A stretch of 28,808 nt of DNA, from positions 1-28,808 of the forward strand of contig CAZFVY010000096.1 of the NCBI GenBank assembly GCA_964522665.1, written 5' to 3'. Origin of the DNA: CAZFVY01 sp964522665. Its GTDB lineage: Bacteria > Verrucomicrobiota > Verrucomicrobiia > Limisphaerales > CAZFVY01. Shown here in pieces: positions 16,384 to 24,347 of the stretch. How positions within the stretch are numbered: the first letter of the stretch is position 1; every line of letters starts with the position of its first letter. The notes below the pieces were generated by a model that ran no database searches, was not told the origin of the DNA, and was given only the letters and a program-made list of their open reading frames with translations. The translations under genes were made by a program, and so were the position numbers.

Positions 16384-17142
16384 ATGCAACTCGCCGATAT
16401 GAATTGGCCCGCGGTTCAGGGCCTGGACCGGGATACGCCGGTGGTTTTTCCGGTCGCGGCCCTTGAGCAGCACGGCCTGCATTTGCCGCTGATTACCGAC
16501 AGCCTGCTGCTCGGCGCCATCATGCGGCGAGTCAGCGAGCGACTGGCGGGCCAGGTCTTGTTTGCGCCGCTGCAGTGGCTCGGGAATTCGGACCATCATC
16601 TCGACTTCCCGGGGACGCTCTCGGCGCCGCCGCGGACCTATCTCGACCTGCTGGGGGGCCTGCTGGAGAATTTCATCCAGCACGGTTTCCGCCGACTGAT
16701 CTTCATCAACGGGCATGGCGGCAACGACGTGCCGGGACGGCAGGCGACCTTTGAAATCCGGCAGCGCCATCGCGGACGGAGCGATTTGCTGCTCCTCTGG
16801 GCGACGTATTGGCAACTGGGCGCGCGCCCGTGGGAAACCGAGCCGGCGCTGAGGCAGCGCCAAATGGGCCACGCGTGCGAATGGGAGACGTCGATGGTTC
16901 TGCGCCTTTCTCCGCAGTTGGTCGGGCCGCTGGCGCCGCTCGCGGCGGTTCCCTTCGGCGCCGGGTTCGAGCCGGCCGCGCGCGCCTGGATTACGCGGGA
17001 CCGGACGGGCCCCGGCCACATCGGCGACCCAAGCGCGGCGACCGCGGAGAAGGGCGAGATCTTGCTCCAGGCGTTCAGCGCGGACGTCATCGCGCTCTTG
17101 GAGCGGGCGCGGCGCTGGGACGGCCGGTCCTGGGACGGCTGA
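16384..17142 (+). CDS. Creatininase-family amidohydrolase
   Basis: This 252-residue protein shows the metal and catalytic signature of the creatininase fold: ALEQHGLHLP (26-35; Glu28, His30), Asp39 in ITDS, FINGHGGN (107-114; His111) and GHACEWETS (162-170; Glu166). Relatives are zinc/manganese enzymes that open cyclic or linear amides, such as creatininase, ArfB and MftE. It lacks the features needed to name a substrate. The ATG at 16384 is chosen because family homology begins there (MQLADMNWPAV); the extension to 16255 is Arg/Gly-rich noise. Its TGA overlaps the ATG of the transporter (TGATG), so it leads a translationally coupled operon of four genes and probably processes what the transporter brings in, or a product of the two paralogous proteins behind it. 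Confidence 0.88.
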   Translation: MQLADMNWPAVQGLDRDTPVVFPVAALEQHGLHLPLITDSLLLGAIMRRVSERLAGQVLFAPLQWLGNSDHHLDFPGTLSAPPRTYLDLLGGLLENFIQHGFRRLIFINGHGGNDVPGRQATFEIRQRHRGRSDLLLLWATYWQLGARPWETEPALRQRQMGHACEWETSMVLRLSPQLVGPLAPLAAVPFGAGFEPAARAWITRDRTGPGHIGDPSAATAEKGEILLQAFSADVIALLERARRWDGRSWDG

Positions 17143-18413
17143 TGAAACCGGCGCGCCAGCGGGCGGGGTCCTGGAAATGGTGGGTTTGCGGCCTGCTGCT
17201 CCTGGCGTCGGCGATCAATTACATGGACCGCCAGACGCTGGCGAACGCGGCGGTGCGCATTTCGGCGCAATTCCATCTGAGCCAGGAACAATACGGCAAT
17301 CTGGAATTCGCGTTCGGCTGGGCGTTCGCGGCGGGCTCGATGGGGTTCGGGGCGCTGGTGGATCGTTGCTCGGCGCGCTGGGTTTATCCGGTCGTGCTGG
17401 CGCTTTGGTCGGCGGTCGGCTTTAGCACGGGGCTGGTGACCTCCTATCATGGGCTGCTGACTTGTCGGCTGCTGCTGGGCCTGTTCGAGGGCGGACATTG
17501 GCCGTGCGCGATCAAGACGACGCAGCGGCTGCTGGCTCCCGCCGACCGCGCGCTGGGCAACAGCGTGCTGCAAAGCGGCGCCTCGATCGGGGCGATTGTA
17601 ACGCCGCTGCTGATCCGGGCGATGCTGACCACCCAGCCCGACAGCTGGCGGCGGCCCTTTCAGCTGATCGGGGCGATCGGCCTCCTTTGGATCGTGCTCT
17701 GGTTGATCTCCGTGCGCGCGGGCGATTTGACGAAGCCGTCGTCGCCGGACGAAGCGGGAGCAACGACCCCGCGGTTGGCCCGGGTGAACGCCGGGTTCGC
17801 GCGGCGCCTGCTGACGCTTTGTTTCATTTCGGCCGCGATCAACACCTGCTGGCAGACGCTGCGCGCGTGGCTGCCGAAGTTTCTGCAACAGGGGCGCGGT
17901 TACGCCGAGGCCGACGCGCTCGGGTTCAACGCGCTTTTTTTCGTGGCGACGGACGTCGGGTGCCTGGGCGCCGGCGCGCTGACGCTCTGGTTGACGCGGC
18001 GGGGCCGGTCGGTCCACGGCGCGCGGAGCGCGGTCTTTGGCGGCTGCGCGGCGCTGAGCGCGTTGACGATCGCCGCGGCGTGGCTGCCCAAAGGCTGGCC
18101 GCTGCTGTTGGCGCTGCTGCTGGCGGGCGGGGGCGCGCTCGGGGTGTTCCCGATTTACCACGCGTTGACGCAGGAACTATCGGCGGACCATCAAGGCAAA
18201 GTGACCGGGATCACCGGCGTGGCGGCATGGATTTTCTCCTCACCCGCCCAGCATCTCTTCGGGCGGTTGATCGATCGCACCGGTTCGTTCGATTTGGGGC
18301 TTGCGCTGGCCGGCGTCCTTCCGCTGGCGGCGTTTCTGGCGCTCTGGTGGTTTTGGAACACCCGCCTGCCCGAGGCCGGCGCCGCGCCGGAGGCCGCGGT
18401 CCACTCCGCATGA
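17142..18413 (+). CDS. MFS transporter (ACS/hexuronate-type)
   Basis: This 423-residue membrane protein has about 12 hydrophobic segments. NYMDRQTLANAA (26-37) after the first helix, the GALVDR loop (65-70) and RLLLGLFEGGHWP (106-118) match the anion:cation symporter group of the major facilitator superfamily, whose members take up hexuronates, glucarate and other organic acids. Substrate assignment by eye is not possible. The start ATG shares one base with the creatininase stop, and the end (ATGA) overlaps the start of the Tat-exported protein by 4 bases. This makes it the probable importer of the operon's substrate. Confidence 0.9.
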   Translation: MKPARQRAGSWKWWVCGLLLLASAINYMDRQTLANAAVRISAQFHLSQEQYGNLEFAFGWAFAAGSMGFGALVDRCSARWVYPVVLALWSAVGFSTGLVTSYHGLLTCRLLLGLFEGGHWPCAIKTTQRLLAPADRALGNSVLQSGASIGAIVTPLLIRAMLTTQPDSWRRPFQLIGAIGLLWIVLWLISVRAGDLTKPSSPDEAGATTPRLARVNAGFARRLLTLCFISAAINTCWQTLRAWLPKFLQQGRGYAEADALGFNALFFVATDVGCLGAGALTLWLTRRGRSVHGARSAVFGGCAALSALTIAAAWLPKGWPLLLALLLAGGGALGVFPIYHALTQELSADHQGKVTGITGVAAWIFSSPAQHLFGRLIDRTGSFDLGLALAGVLPLAAFLALWWFWNTRLPEAGAAPEAAVHSA

Positions 18414-19798
18414 AGCGCCCGCCAACCAAGCCCGCCGGCGACTTGATGACCGGCCACGACCGGGTGGGAGTTGATCCCGCGCGAGCGGCGGGCGCGCCGT
18501 GGACGCGGCGGGAATTCGTCGCGCGCGCCGGTTCGGTGGCGGCGGCCGCGGCGCTCGCGGGGCCGGCGGGACTAAGCCCGGCGGGCGCGCGGGCCCAGGC
18601 CGCCCGCCCGGCGGGACGGCGCCCGCGCATCGCGTTGCTGGCGACCGAAGTGCGGAAAATGTCGCACGCGCAGCATTTCGTCGATCGTTTCCTTGAGGGG
18701 TACGGCTGGCAGGGCCGGCATCACCACCCGGAGCTGGACCTGGTCGCGCTCTACGTGGATCAATTTCCGGAGAACGACCTGAGCCGGGAGCGGTCGCGGC
18801 GGCGCCATGTGCCGATTTATCCGACCGTCGAGGAGGCGCTGACGCGCGGCGGGTCGAAGCTGGCGGTGGACGGGGTCGTCATCATCGCCGAGCACGGATT
18901 GTACCCCCACACGGAGACGGGGCAGACGCTTTACCCGCGGAGCCGGTTTTTTCAAAGGGTGGTCAAGGTTTTCGAGGCGAGCGGCCGCTCTGTGCCGGTT
19001 TTCAACGACAAGCATCTCTCGACCGATTGGAATGAGTGCGTGGCCATGGTCGAAGCGTCCCGGCGGCTTGGCTTTCCGTTCCTGGCCGGCTCCTCTCTGC
19101 CGGTGACCTGGCGCATTCCGGCGGTCGAGATTCCGCTGGAGACGCCATTGACGGAGAGCGTTTGCCTCGCTTACGGCGGACTCGATTCCTACGATATTCA
19201 CGGGTTGGAAACGGCGCAATGCATGTCCGAGCGGCGGGCCGGCGGCGAGACGGGCGTGCGCCAGATTCAAGCGGCGCGCGGCGCGAAGGTGTGGGACCGC
19301 CTGGAGGAACGGGAGTTGACCCGGCGGCTGTTTTTCACGGCGTTGTCCCGGAGTTTCACCTGCCGCGGGCCGGAAGGGTATCCGGCGTCGTTCCCGGGCA
19401 TAACCTGGCTCCGCAAAAACGTCCGCAACCCGGCGGCGTACTTCATCGAGCATCGGGACGGGTTTGCCACGTCGCTGTTCATGCTCGCCGGTCTGGTGGC
19501 CGATTTCACGTACGCCGGCGCCGCACGCGACGCCCGCCCGATCCATTCCTGCCAGATGTATCTGCCGATGCCGCCGGCGCTGACGACGCTGGCCGATTTC
19601 TTCAACCCGCTGGCGAATCACATCGAGCAGATGATTCTGCGCAACGCGGCTCCGTACCCGGTCGAGCGGACGCTGCTGACCTCGGGGATGACGATCCGGG
19701 CGCTGGAGTCGCTTTATCGGGGCGGCGCGCCGGTGGCGACGCCCGAGCTGGAGGTCGCCTACCGGGCGCCGGCAAACTCGCAGTTCTGGAGGACGTGA
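18410..19798 (+). CDS. Tat-exported protein of unknown function (paralogue A)
   Basis: I do not recognise a characterised family. The 462-residue protein starts with a long n-region, a twin-arginine motif TRREF (32-36) and a hydrophobic Ala-rich stretch (38-62) ending near ARAQA, so it should be exported folded by Tat. The mature part opens with a Rossmann-like strand (RPRIALLATE, 71-80). VDGVVIIAEHG (153-163) and VPVFNDKHLS (195-204) recall the layout of Gfo/Idh/MocA oxidoreductases, but the nucleotide-binding glycines are absent. The central and C-terminal parts share blocks with the next gene, including TWRIPAVEIPLETPL (233-247) and RRAGGETGVR (275-284). A second ATG at 18446 is possible; 18410 is favoured by the ATGA overlap with the transporter. 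Role in the creatininase operon: inferred periplasmic enzyme or binding protein. Confidence 0.75.
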   Translation: MKRPPTKPAGDLMTGHDRVGVDPARAAGAPWTRREFVARAGSVAAAAALAGPAGLSPAGARAQAARPAGRRPRIALLATEVRKMSHAQHFVDRFLEGYGWQGRHHHPELDLVALYVDQFPENDLSRERSRRRHVPIYPTVEEALTRGGSKLAVDGVVIIAEHGLYPHTETGQTLYPRSRFFQRVVKVFEASGRSVPVFNDKHLSTDWNECVAMVEASRRLGFPFLAGSSLPVTWRIPAVEIPLETPLTESVCLAYGGLDSYDIHGLETAQCMSERRAGGETGVRQIQAARGAKVWDRLEERELTRRLFFTALSRSFTCRGPEGYPASFPGITWLRKNVRNPAAYFIEHRDGFATSLFMLAGLVADFTYAGAARDARPIHSCQMYLPMPPALTTLADFFNPLANHIEQMILRNAAPYPVERTLLTSGMTIRALESLYRGGAPVATPELEVAYRAPANSQFWRT

Positions 19799-20910
19799 TG
19801 GGCAGGGAATTACGAAAGATCGCGTTTTTGTTCGAGGAATTCGCCCCGGCCACCCCGGGGCAGCAGTTGCTCGACCGGTTTTTGATCGGCTACCCGCGGG
19901 ACGGGGAGTTTCATGATCCCAGAATCCCAGTGGTGGCCGCTCATTTGATGCTCGGCGTGAACGCCCCGGAATTGGACGACCGCGCGGACGACTATGATCT
20001 GACGCCGGCGGAGACGGTCGAAGCCGCGGTGGCGGGCGCCGACGCGGTGGTCGTGGTCCCGCGCCGGCCCGGTGGATTGGCGAACGAGCGGTTCGTCGAA
20101 TTGGCCTTGCAACAGGCGCCGGCGGGCGGCGCGTGCTTTGTTTACGGCGCGTTGTGCAACCGGCTCGCGCGGGGCCAGGAATTCGCCCGAGTGGCGCGCG
20201 AACGGAACCTTGAGCTGCGATCGGGCGCGTCGTTGTCTCTCACCTGGCGGCTGCCGCCGGTCGAGTTGCCCTGGGAGACGCCGCTGGCCGATGCCTTGGT
20301 GGTGGCGCAAGGCCCTTTTCCGGGAGCGGAAATGCAGGCGCTGGACGCCCTGGCGCCCGTTATCGAGCGTCGGCGGGGCGGGGAAAGCGGCGTGCGACGC
20401 GTGTACTATTTGGAAGGTGAAGCGGTCTGGCGCGCGGGCGATCGGGGGCTGTGGTCGTGGCCCTTGCTGGCGGCGGCGCTCTCGCGTTCGGACTCGCCGC
20501 AGGGCGATTCCGTCCTGGATGGGCGGACCCAGGACTTGGTGGGGTTGGGACAAGTTCCCAAACTCGCGCGCCAGCCGCGGGCTTGGGCGCTGGAGCACGA
20601 GGATGGCTTGCGCACGACGGTCCTGACGCTTGACGGGGTGGTCGCGGATTTTAATTTTGCCGTCCGCGCGGTTGATGGCGCCGTGGTTTCCGCGCAATTG
20701 TTCCGCGCGCCGCCGCCGGGTGAGCAGCACTTCAGCCTCCTCGCGGCGGCGTTGGAAGACTGGTTCCGCGGCGGTCCGCCGGGGTGGCCCCTGGAACGTG
20801 GATTACTGATCGCCGGTCTGCTGGAAACGTTCGCGCAACCGGCGGCGCGGGACCCGCGCGGGGTCGCCACGCCGGATTTGCGGATCAAGTATCGCGCCGA
20901 GCGCGGCTGA
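19798..20910 (+). CDS. Cytoplasmic paralogue of the preceding protein (paralogue B)
   Basis: This 370-residue protein has no signal peptide or membrane segment. Homology to paralogue A is visible along most of the length: RKIAFLFEE (6-14) with RIALLATE, LLDRFLIGY (24-32) with FVDRFLEGY, TWRLPPVELPWETPL (149-163) with TWRIPAVEIPLETPL, RRRGGESGVR (191-200) with RRAGGETGVR, LEHEDG (265-270) with IEHRDG, GVVADFNF (280-287) with GLVADFTY, and ATPDLRIKYR (357-366) with ATPELEVAYR. It lacks the NDKH block of A (YGALCN in its place), so the two copies may differ in activity. The ATG overlaps the stop of A by one base (TGATG), and the gene ends the operon 23 bp before the convergent CheR-CheX gene. 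No function can be assigned. Confidence 0.75.
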   Translation: MGRELRKIAFLFEEFAPATPGQQLLDRFLIGYPRDGEFHDPRIPVVAAHLMLGVNAPELDDRADDYDLTPAETVEAAVAGADAVVVVPRRPGGLANERFVELALQQAPAGGACFVYGALCNRLARGQEFARVARERNLELRSGASLSLTWRLPPVELPWETPLADALVVAQGPFPGAEMQALDALAPVIERRRGGESGVRRVYYLEGEAVWRAGDRGLWSWPLLAAALSRSDSPQGDSVLDGRTQDLVGLGQVPKLARQPRAWALEHEDGLRTTVLTLDGVVADFNFAVRAVDGAVVSAQLFRAPPPGEQHFSLLAAALEDWFRGGPPGWPLERGLLIAGLLETFAQPAARDPRGVATPDLRIKYRAERG

Positions 20911-20933
20911 GCGCGGCGGACCGGCGGTGGCGT

Positions 20934-22478
20934 TTAGGCCGCGCCGGCGTGAAGGATGAAATCAAGCCCGATCGGTTTGCCCTGATACTGCAGCCCTAGC
21001 GGCAGGTAAACGGCGCCGGGAGGCAGATTCTCTTCCGGCTGAACGCGGGCCTGGGTGGAGATCGCGGGCGGCGAAAGCAGGCAGGTCAGCCCGGCCTTTT
21101 GAAAGCCGGCGGCGAGATTCTGCGTAATGATCTGCCCAAGTGAGTTGAAGACCTCGGGGAGAAAGTCGGGGGAAAAATCCTCGGTTGGGACGCCCAGGAT
21201 TTGCGCGCCCAAAGTGAGCGCGAATTCCAACTCCAGCCGCAATCGGAAGGAGCCTTCGATGCCGCCGGAGAATTTGCTCTCGAGGACGACTTGTTGGAGG
21301 GCGCCGGGGTTGAACGCGGAACGGGGCAGTTGCTCGATCGGGCCGGTCAGGATGACCCCGCAACCCTCGATGACCGCCCGCGCCAGGGGGACCGACATCG
21401 CCACCGCGAGCAGTTTTTCCTTCGCGACGCCGGCGAGCGCGCCGGCCAATTCTGACGGCGCTGAAACCGTCGCCACGCCGAGATGCGAGGCCGCGGCGAG
21501 CAAGCCGGCTCGCAGGCCGGCGTCGCCGGCGATGATCGCCGCGGCGGGCGACGGATTCAGCGCCCCACGCTGAGTCACGAGCGCGCGCAGGCGCAGCCAG
21601 CTTTCGGCAGTGTCACCGACCTCCGCGACCTCGGGCGCCGCGGCGGCTTCGGCGGCGGGCGGGCGGACCTGGTAAAACGCCGTTTGATCCACCTTGATGA
21701 CGTCAAAGTCGGGGCCGCCCGAGGGCGGGTTCTCGTCCGGGGCAAAAAGCAAAAAACCGTCCGGCGCGAGACATTCAGCCAGGCGTTTGGCGACCTCCAC
21801 CTGGGCCTCGGGAGTCAGGTATTTGCAGACGTGGCGGCAAAGGATGAGGTCGAACGGGGGAAAGGCCGGCCATGGTCCGACAAAATTAAGGCTCACCCAC
21901 TGGATCAGCTTGCGGGTTTCCTCTTTGACCCGCCACGCCGAGGCATCCTTCACAAAGTGCCTCAGGAGGAGCTTGAACGGCAACCCGCGGTTGATTTCCA
22001 ACTGGTTATAGCGACCGTCGATAGCGCCTCGGAGGGCGGGGAGGGAGATGTCCGCGCCGGTGATTTGGACCGACCAGGAGGCGAGTTCCGGGAACCATTC
22101 CTGGATGGTGAGCGCGAGGGAGTAGGCTTCTTCGCCGGTGGCGCAGCCAAATGAACCGATGATGAGCTGCTTCGTGGTGGAGCGCTTTTGCTTCAACTGC
22201 GGCAGGATGACCTGGCGGAGGGCGTCAAAGGGCTGCACGTCCCGGAAGAAAAAGGTCTCGCGGTCGATCAGCGCCTCCGACAGGACCTGCGGCGCGTCGG
22301 CGATTTCGCCGCTGCGCATTTTCTGGATCAGCTCGTTGACGGAGGCCGCGCGGAACCGGGCGGCGTAGGAGACCAGCCGCGAATTGACACGGGAAATCGA
22401 GATGGTATCGCGACGCACACCCGTGTGGGTTTCAACGACCGCTTGCGCGTACTCCAGGTTGGCTCGGCTCAGTGGCAT
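20934..22478 (-). CDS. cheR: CheR methyltransferase fused to a C-terminal CheX-like domain
   Basis: This 514-residue two-part chemosensory protein begins with a CheR-type region (1-272): an N-terminal helical domain, ETFFFRD (74-80), SAM-binding GSFGCATGEEAYS (108-120), GADIS (141-145) and RHVCKYL (215-221), where canonical CheR has RNVLIYF. An Ala/Pro linker and an unassigned segment (about 290-395) follow. The last part (about 398-512) resembles CheX: GSFRLRLELEFALTLG (409-424) and the phosphatase motif ExxN as EVFN (442-445), with a following PP at 470-471 as in the two other CheX genes here. It should couple receptor methylation with CheY dephosphorylation, but the altered RHVCKYL raises doubt about the methyltransferase half. 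It is the last gene of the cluster, 105 bp after CheY. Confidence 0.8.
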   Translation of the reverse strand: MPLSRANLEYAQAVVETHTGVRRDTISISRVNSRLVSYAARFRAASVNELIQKMRSGEIADAPQVLSEALIDRETFFFRDVQPFDALRQVILPQLKQKRSTTKQLIIGSFGCATGEEAYSLALTIQEWFPELASWSVQITGADISLPALRGAIDGRYNQLEINRGLPFKLLLRHFVKDASAWRVKEETRKLIQWVSLNFVGPWPAFPPFDLILCRHVCKYLTPEAQVEVAKRLAECLAPDGFLLFAPDENPPSGGPDFDVIKVDQTAFYQVRPPAAEAAAAPEVAEVGDTAESWLRLRALVTQRGALNPSPAAAIIAGDAGLRAGLLAAASHLGVATVSAPSELAGALAGVAKEKLLAVAMSVPLARAVIEGCGVILTGPIEQLPRSAFNPGALQQVVLESKFSGGIEGSFRLRLELEFALTLGAQILGVPTEDFSPDFLPEVFNSLGQIITQNLAAGFQKAGLTCLLSPPAISTQARVQPEENLPPGAVYLPLGLQYQGKPIGLDFILHAGAA

Positions 22479-22583
22479 CGCCAGCGCCTAAGAAAGGCTC
22501 GTCCCGTTTTGCATCCCAGAATCATGTCGCACAACGTCGTGGCACAGTCAAGCGGCCAGCCCAGTCAGTGTGACGCGCCGGCT

Positions 22584-22967
22584 TCAGGCCGGGTCCGATT
22601 CCTTTTTCAACTTGATGAGGGCGAGCTTGGCCTCGACCGCCTCGCGGGTGAACGGCTTGATGATATACTCGGTCGCGCCCGCGTCCAACGCTTCCATCAT
22701 TTGTTCGGTCGATTGGCGCGAGGAGACGATGATGATCGGGACGTCGCTGGTGGCCACGTTGGCGCGGACGCGGCGCGTGAATTCCACGCCACTCATCCCG
22801 GGCATCATCCAATCGACGAACATGACGTCAAATTTTTCGCCCTTTTCCACGAACTGCATCGCCTCGAACCCATCCGGAGCTTCGGTGACTTCGAAGCCCA
22901 TGTCCGCGAGTTGGTGAAGCATCACCATGCGGACGGCCCGGGAATCATCTATGACAAGTGCGCGCAC
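22584..22967 (-). CDS. cheY: CheY-type single-domain response regulator (first of three)
   Basis: This stand-alone 127-residue receiver has the acidic pair D7/D8, phosphoacceptor Asp52 (VDWMMPG), switch residue Ser82, Tyr101 and Lys104 (YIIKPF). No output domain is present, so it should act by protein binding or as a phosphate sink. The start is a GTG at 22967, since the frame has no ATG before the conserved strand; no Shine-Dalgarno is evident. It resembles the CheY at 25645-26070 more than the one at 23905-24291 (VDW/LDW rather than LLD, and GVEF after the loop), suggesting duplication. It sits between the HDOD protein (42-bp gap) and CheR-CheX. Confidence 0.93.
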   Translation of the reverse strand: MRALVIDDSRAVRMVMLHQLADMGFEVTEAPDGFEAMQFVEKGEKFDVMFVDWMMPGMSGVEFTRRVRANVATSDVPIIIVSSRQSTEQMMEALDAGATEYIIKPFTREAVEAKLALIKLKKESDPA

Positions 22968-23009
22968 GTGGTAGTTTATCGCGGAAGCCCTTGTGGCGCC
23001 ATCGATAAT

Positions 23010-23876
23010 TTACGCCGCGTTGTAGAGCGCGAGCGTTTCGTTAACCTTGGGCAAGGCGGCCTCGCAAACCTCCCCGATTTGCGCCTTGAAGCCCAGGCGT
23101 TCGCAGACCTTTTCGTCGATCACTGGTTCCAGGGTCTCGCCTTTGAGGCGCGCTTCGACGACATGGGCCGCCTGGTTGGCGAGGCAGACGATGTCGCAGG
23201 CGACGTTCTCGCCGCGCTCGGGCGTGTGGTGGCAAATGATCGCCTGGACGATGCTCTCGGGCAATTGCCAGTGTTGGGCGATGATGCCGCCCAGTTCGGC
23301 GTGATCCGCGTCGAGCAGTTCGTGCTCGGCGGCCTGGGTGGAGATATGTTCCGCCTCGGAAATCTGGCCGACCATCGCGGCCAAACCGGGACCGAGGAAG
23401 CGGGCCATGACCATTTTGCCGATGTCGTGGAGGAGCGCGGCCGTGAACGCTTCGGGCGGGATCGACACGCCGCAGTGGGGCGCGAGCTGTTCCACCATCA
23501 GGGCGGTGATCACCGAATGCCGCCACAGATCGCCTTCCACCAGATGATACTCCGGGACCGCCGACTGCATGAACGAGCGGGCGAAGCCGGCGACCGCCAG
23601 GGCGACGACCTGGGTCGAGCCGAGGCGCATCACGGCGTCTCCGGCGGTGGTGACCGCCGTCGAGCCGCGGACGGCGGCGGAATTGGCGCAACGCAGCAGC
23701 TTCAGCGTCAGCGCCGGATCGAGGCGGATGATGTCGGTGACGTCGCGGACGTCGTAGTTATGGCCGGAAACCAGGGAAGCCAGGCGGACGGCGCTCATGG
23801 GGAGCGCGGGCAGCGAATTGGCCTCATTGATTAAGGCCGTTTGATCGATCAGATGGAGATCATCCGGGCTTGCCAT
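23010..23876 (-). CDS. HDOD-domain signalling protein
   Basis: This 288-residue protein consists of one HDOD domain. The N-terminal helical half contains LPALPMSAVRLASLV (22-36), IIRLDPALTLKLLRCANSA (49-67) and AVMRLG (81-86). The HD half carries LLHDIGK (148-154; His150-Asp151), His192 and HH (216-217). HDOD proteins are regulators in signal pathways; many lack activity, but here the HD ligands look intact. A strong ribosome binding site (GGAGG at 23881-23885 on the minus strand, 4 nt spacing) fixes the ATG at 23876. Its position between CheY genes suggests that it receives or modulates output of the chemosensory system. A shorter relative of its N-terminal half is fused to CheX at 24348-25049. 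Confidence 0.92.
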   Translation of the reverse strand: MASPDDLHLIDQTALINEANSLPALPMSAVRLASLVSGHNYDVRDVTDIIRLDPALTLKLLRCANSAAVRGSTAVTTAGDAVMRLGSTQVVALAVAGFARSFMQSAVPEYHLVEGDLWRHSVITALMVEQLAPHCGVSIPPEAFTAALLHDIGKMVMARFLGPGLAAMVGQISEAEHISTQAAEHELLDADHAELGGIIAQHWQLPESIVQAIICHHTPERGENVACDIVCLANQAAHVVEARLKGETLEPVIDEKVCERLGFKAQIGEVCEAALPKVNETLALYNAA

Positions 23877-23904
23877 TTGTCCTCCCTCTGCGCCGTAGGC
23901 GCCG

Positions 23905-24291
23905 TTAGGCCGCCGGTTTTGGCTCCAGCGGGACGGCTTTGCGAATTTTTTCCAAAATCTGGTCTTCTTTGAACGGCTTGGGGATGTAACCGCTGACGCC
24001 GAGTTGATCCGCCCGGGCGAGGTTCTCCTGGGAGGATTCGGCGGTCAGCATGACGACGGGGGTCGCGTGCAACGTGGGGTGGTTGCGCAGTTGGGCCAGC
24101 ATCTCGAAGCCGTCCATCACGGGCATCGTTACGTCGAGCAGGATGACGTCGGGGTTCTCGCGGGCGGCGGCCTCGAGGCCCAGCTTGCCGTCGGCGGCTT
24201 CGACGATCACGCAATCGTAGTTTTTGAGCGCTCGCGTGACCATCGAGCGAACAATCCGGCTGTCATCGACCGTTAGAATTTTGAGGGGCAT
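23905..24291 (-). CDS. cheY: CheY-type single-domain response regulator (second of three)
   Basis: This 128-residue receiver has D9/D10, phosphoacceptor Asp53 (LLDVTMPVMDG), Thr83 and Lys105 (YIPKPF). It has the most canonical loop of the three CheY proteins in the cluster. There is no output domain. The ATG at 24291 is preceded by a GGAAAA stretch at suitable distance. It lies 28 bp upstream of the HDOD gene and 56 bp after the HDOD/CheX fusion gene, consistent with one transcript. Confidence 0.94.
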   Translation of the reverse strand: MPLKILTVDDSRIVRSMVTRALKNYDCVIVEAADGKLGLEAAARENPDVILLDVTMPVMDGFEMLAQLRNHPTLHATPVVMLTAESSQENLARADQLGVSGYIPKPFKEDQILEKIRKAVPLEPKPAA

Positions 24292-24347
24292 AGGCGTTTT
24301 CCAAAATGAGCTGAGATCGGTTCTCGGGATAAATCAAAGCGCGGTCT

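Noticed and set aside
16638..18161. 507-residue minus-strand ORF opposite the creatininase and MFS genes
   Set aside because: Gln/Arg/Pro-rich sequence without domains, antisense to two genes with recognised motifs and overlapping stop/start codons.
20911..20933. Bidirectional terminator between the paralogue operon and the CheR-CheX gene
   Set aside because: The 23-bp convergent gap is GC-rich but shows no convincing stem followed by a T-run on either strand.
22188..23834. 548-residue plus-strand ORF across the chemosensory genes
   Set aside because: Antisense to CheR-CheX, CheY and HDOD genes; no recognisable domain.
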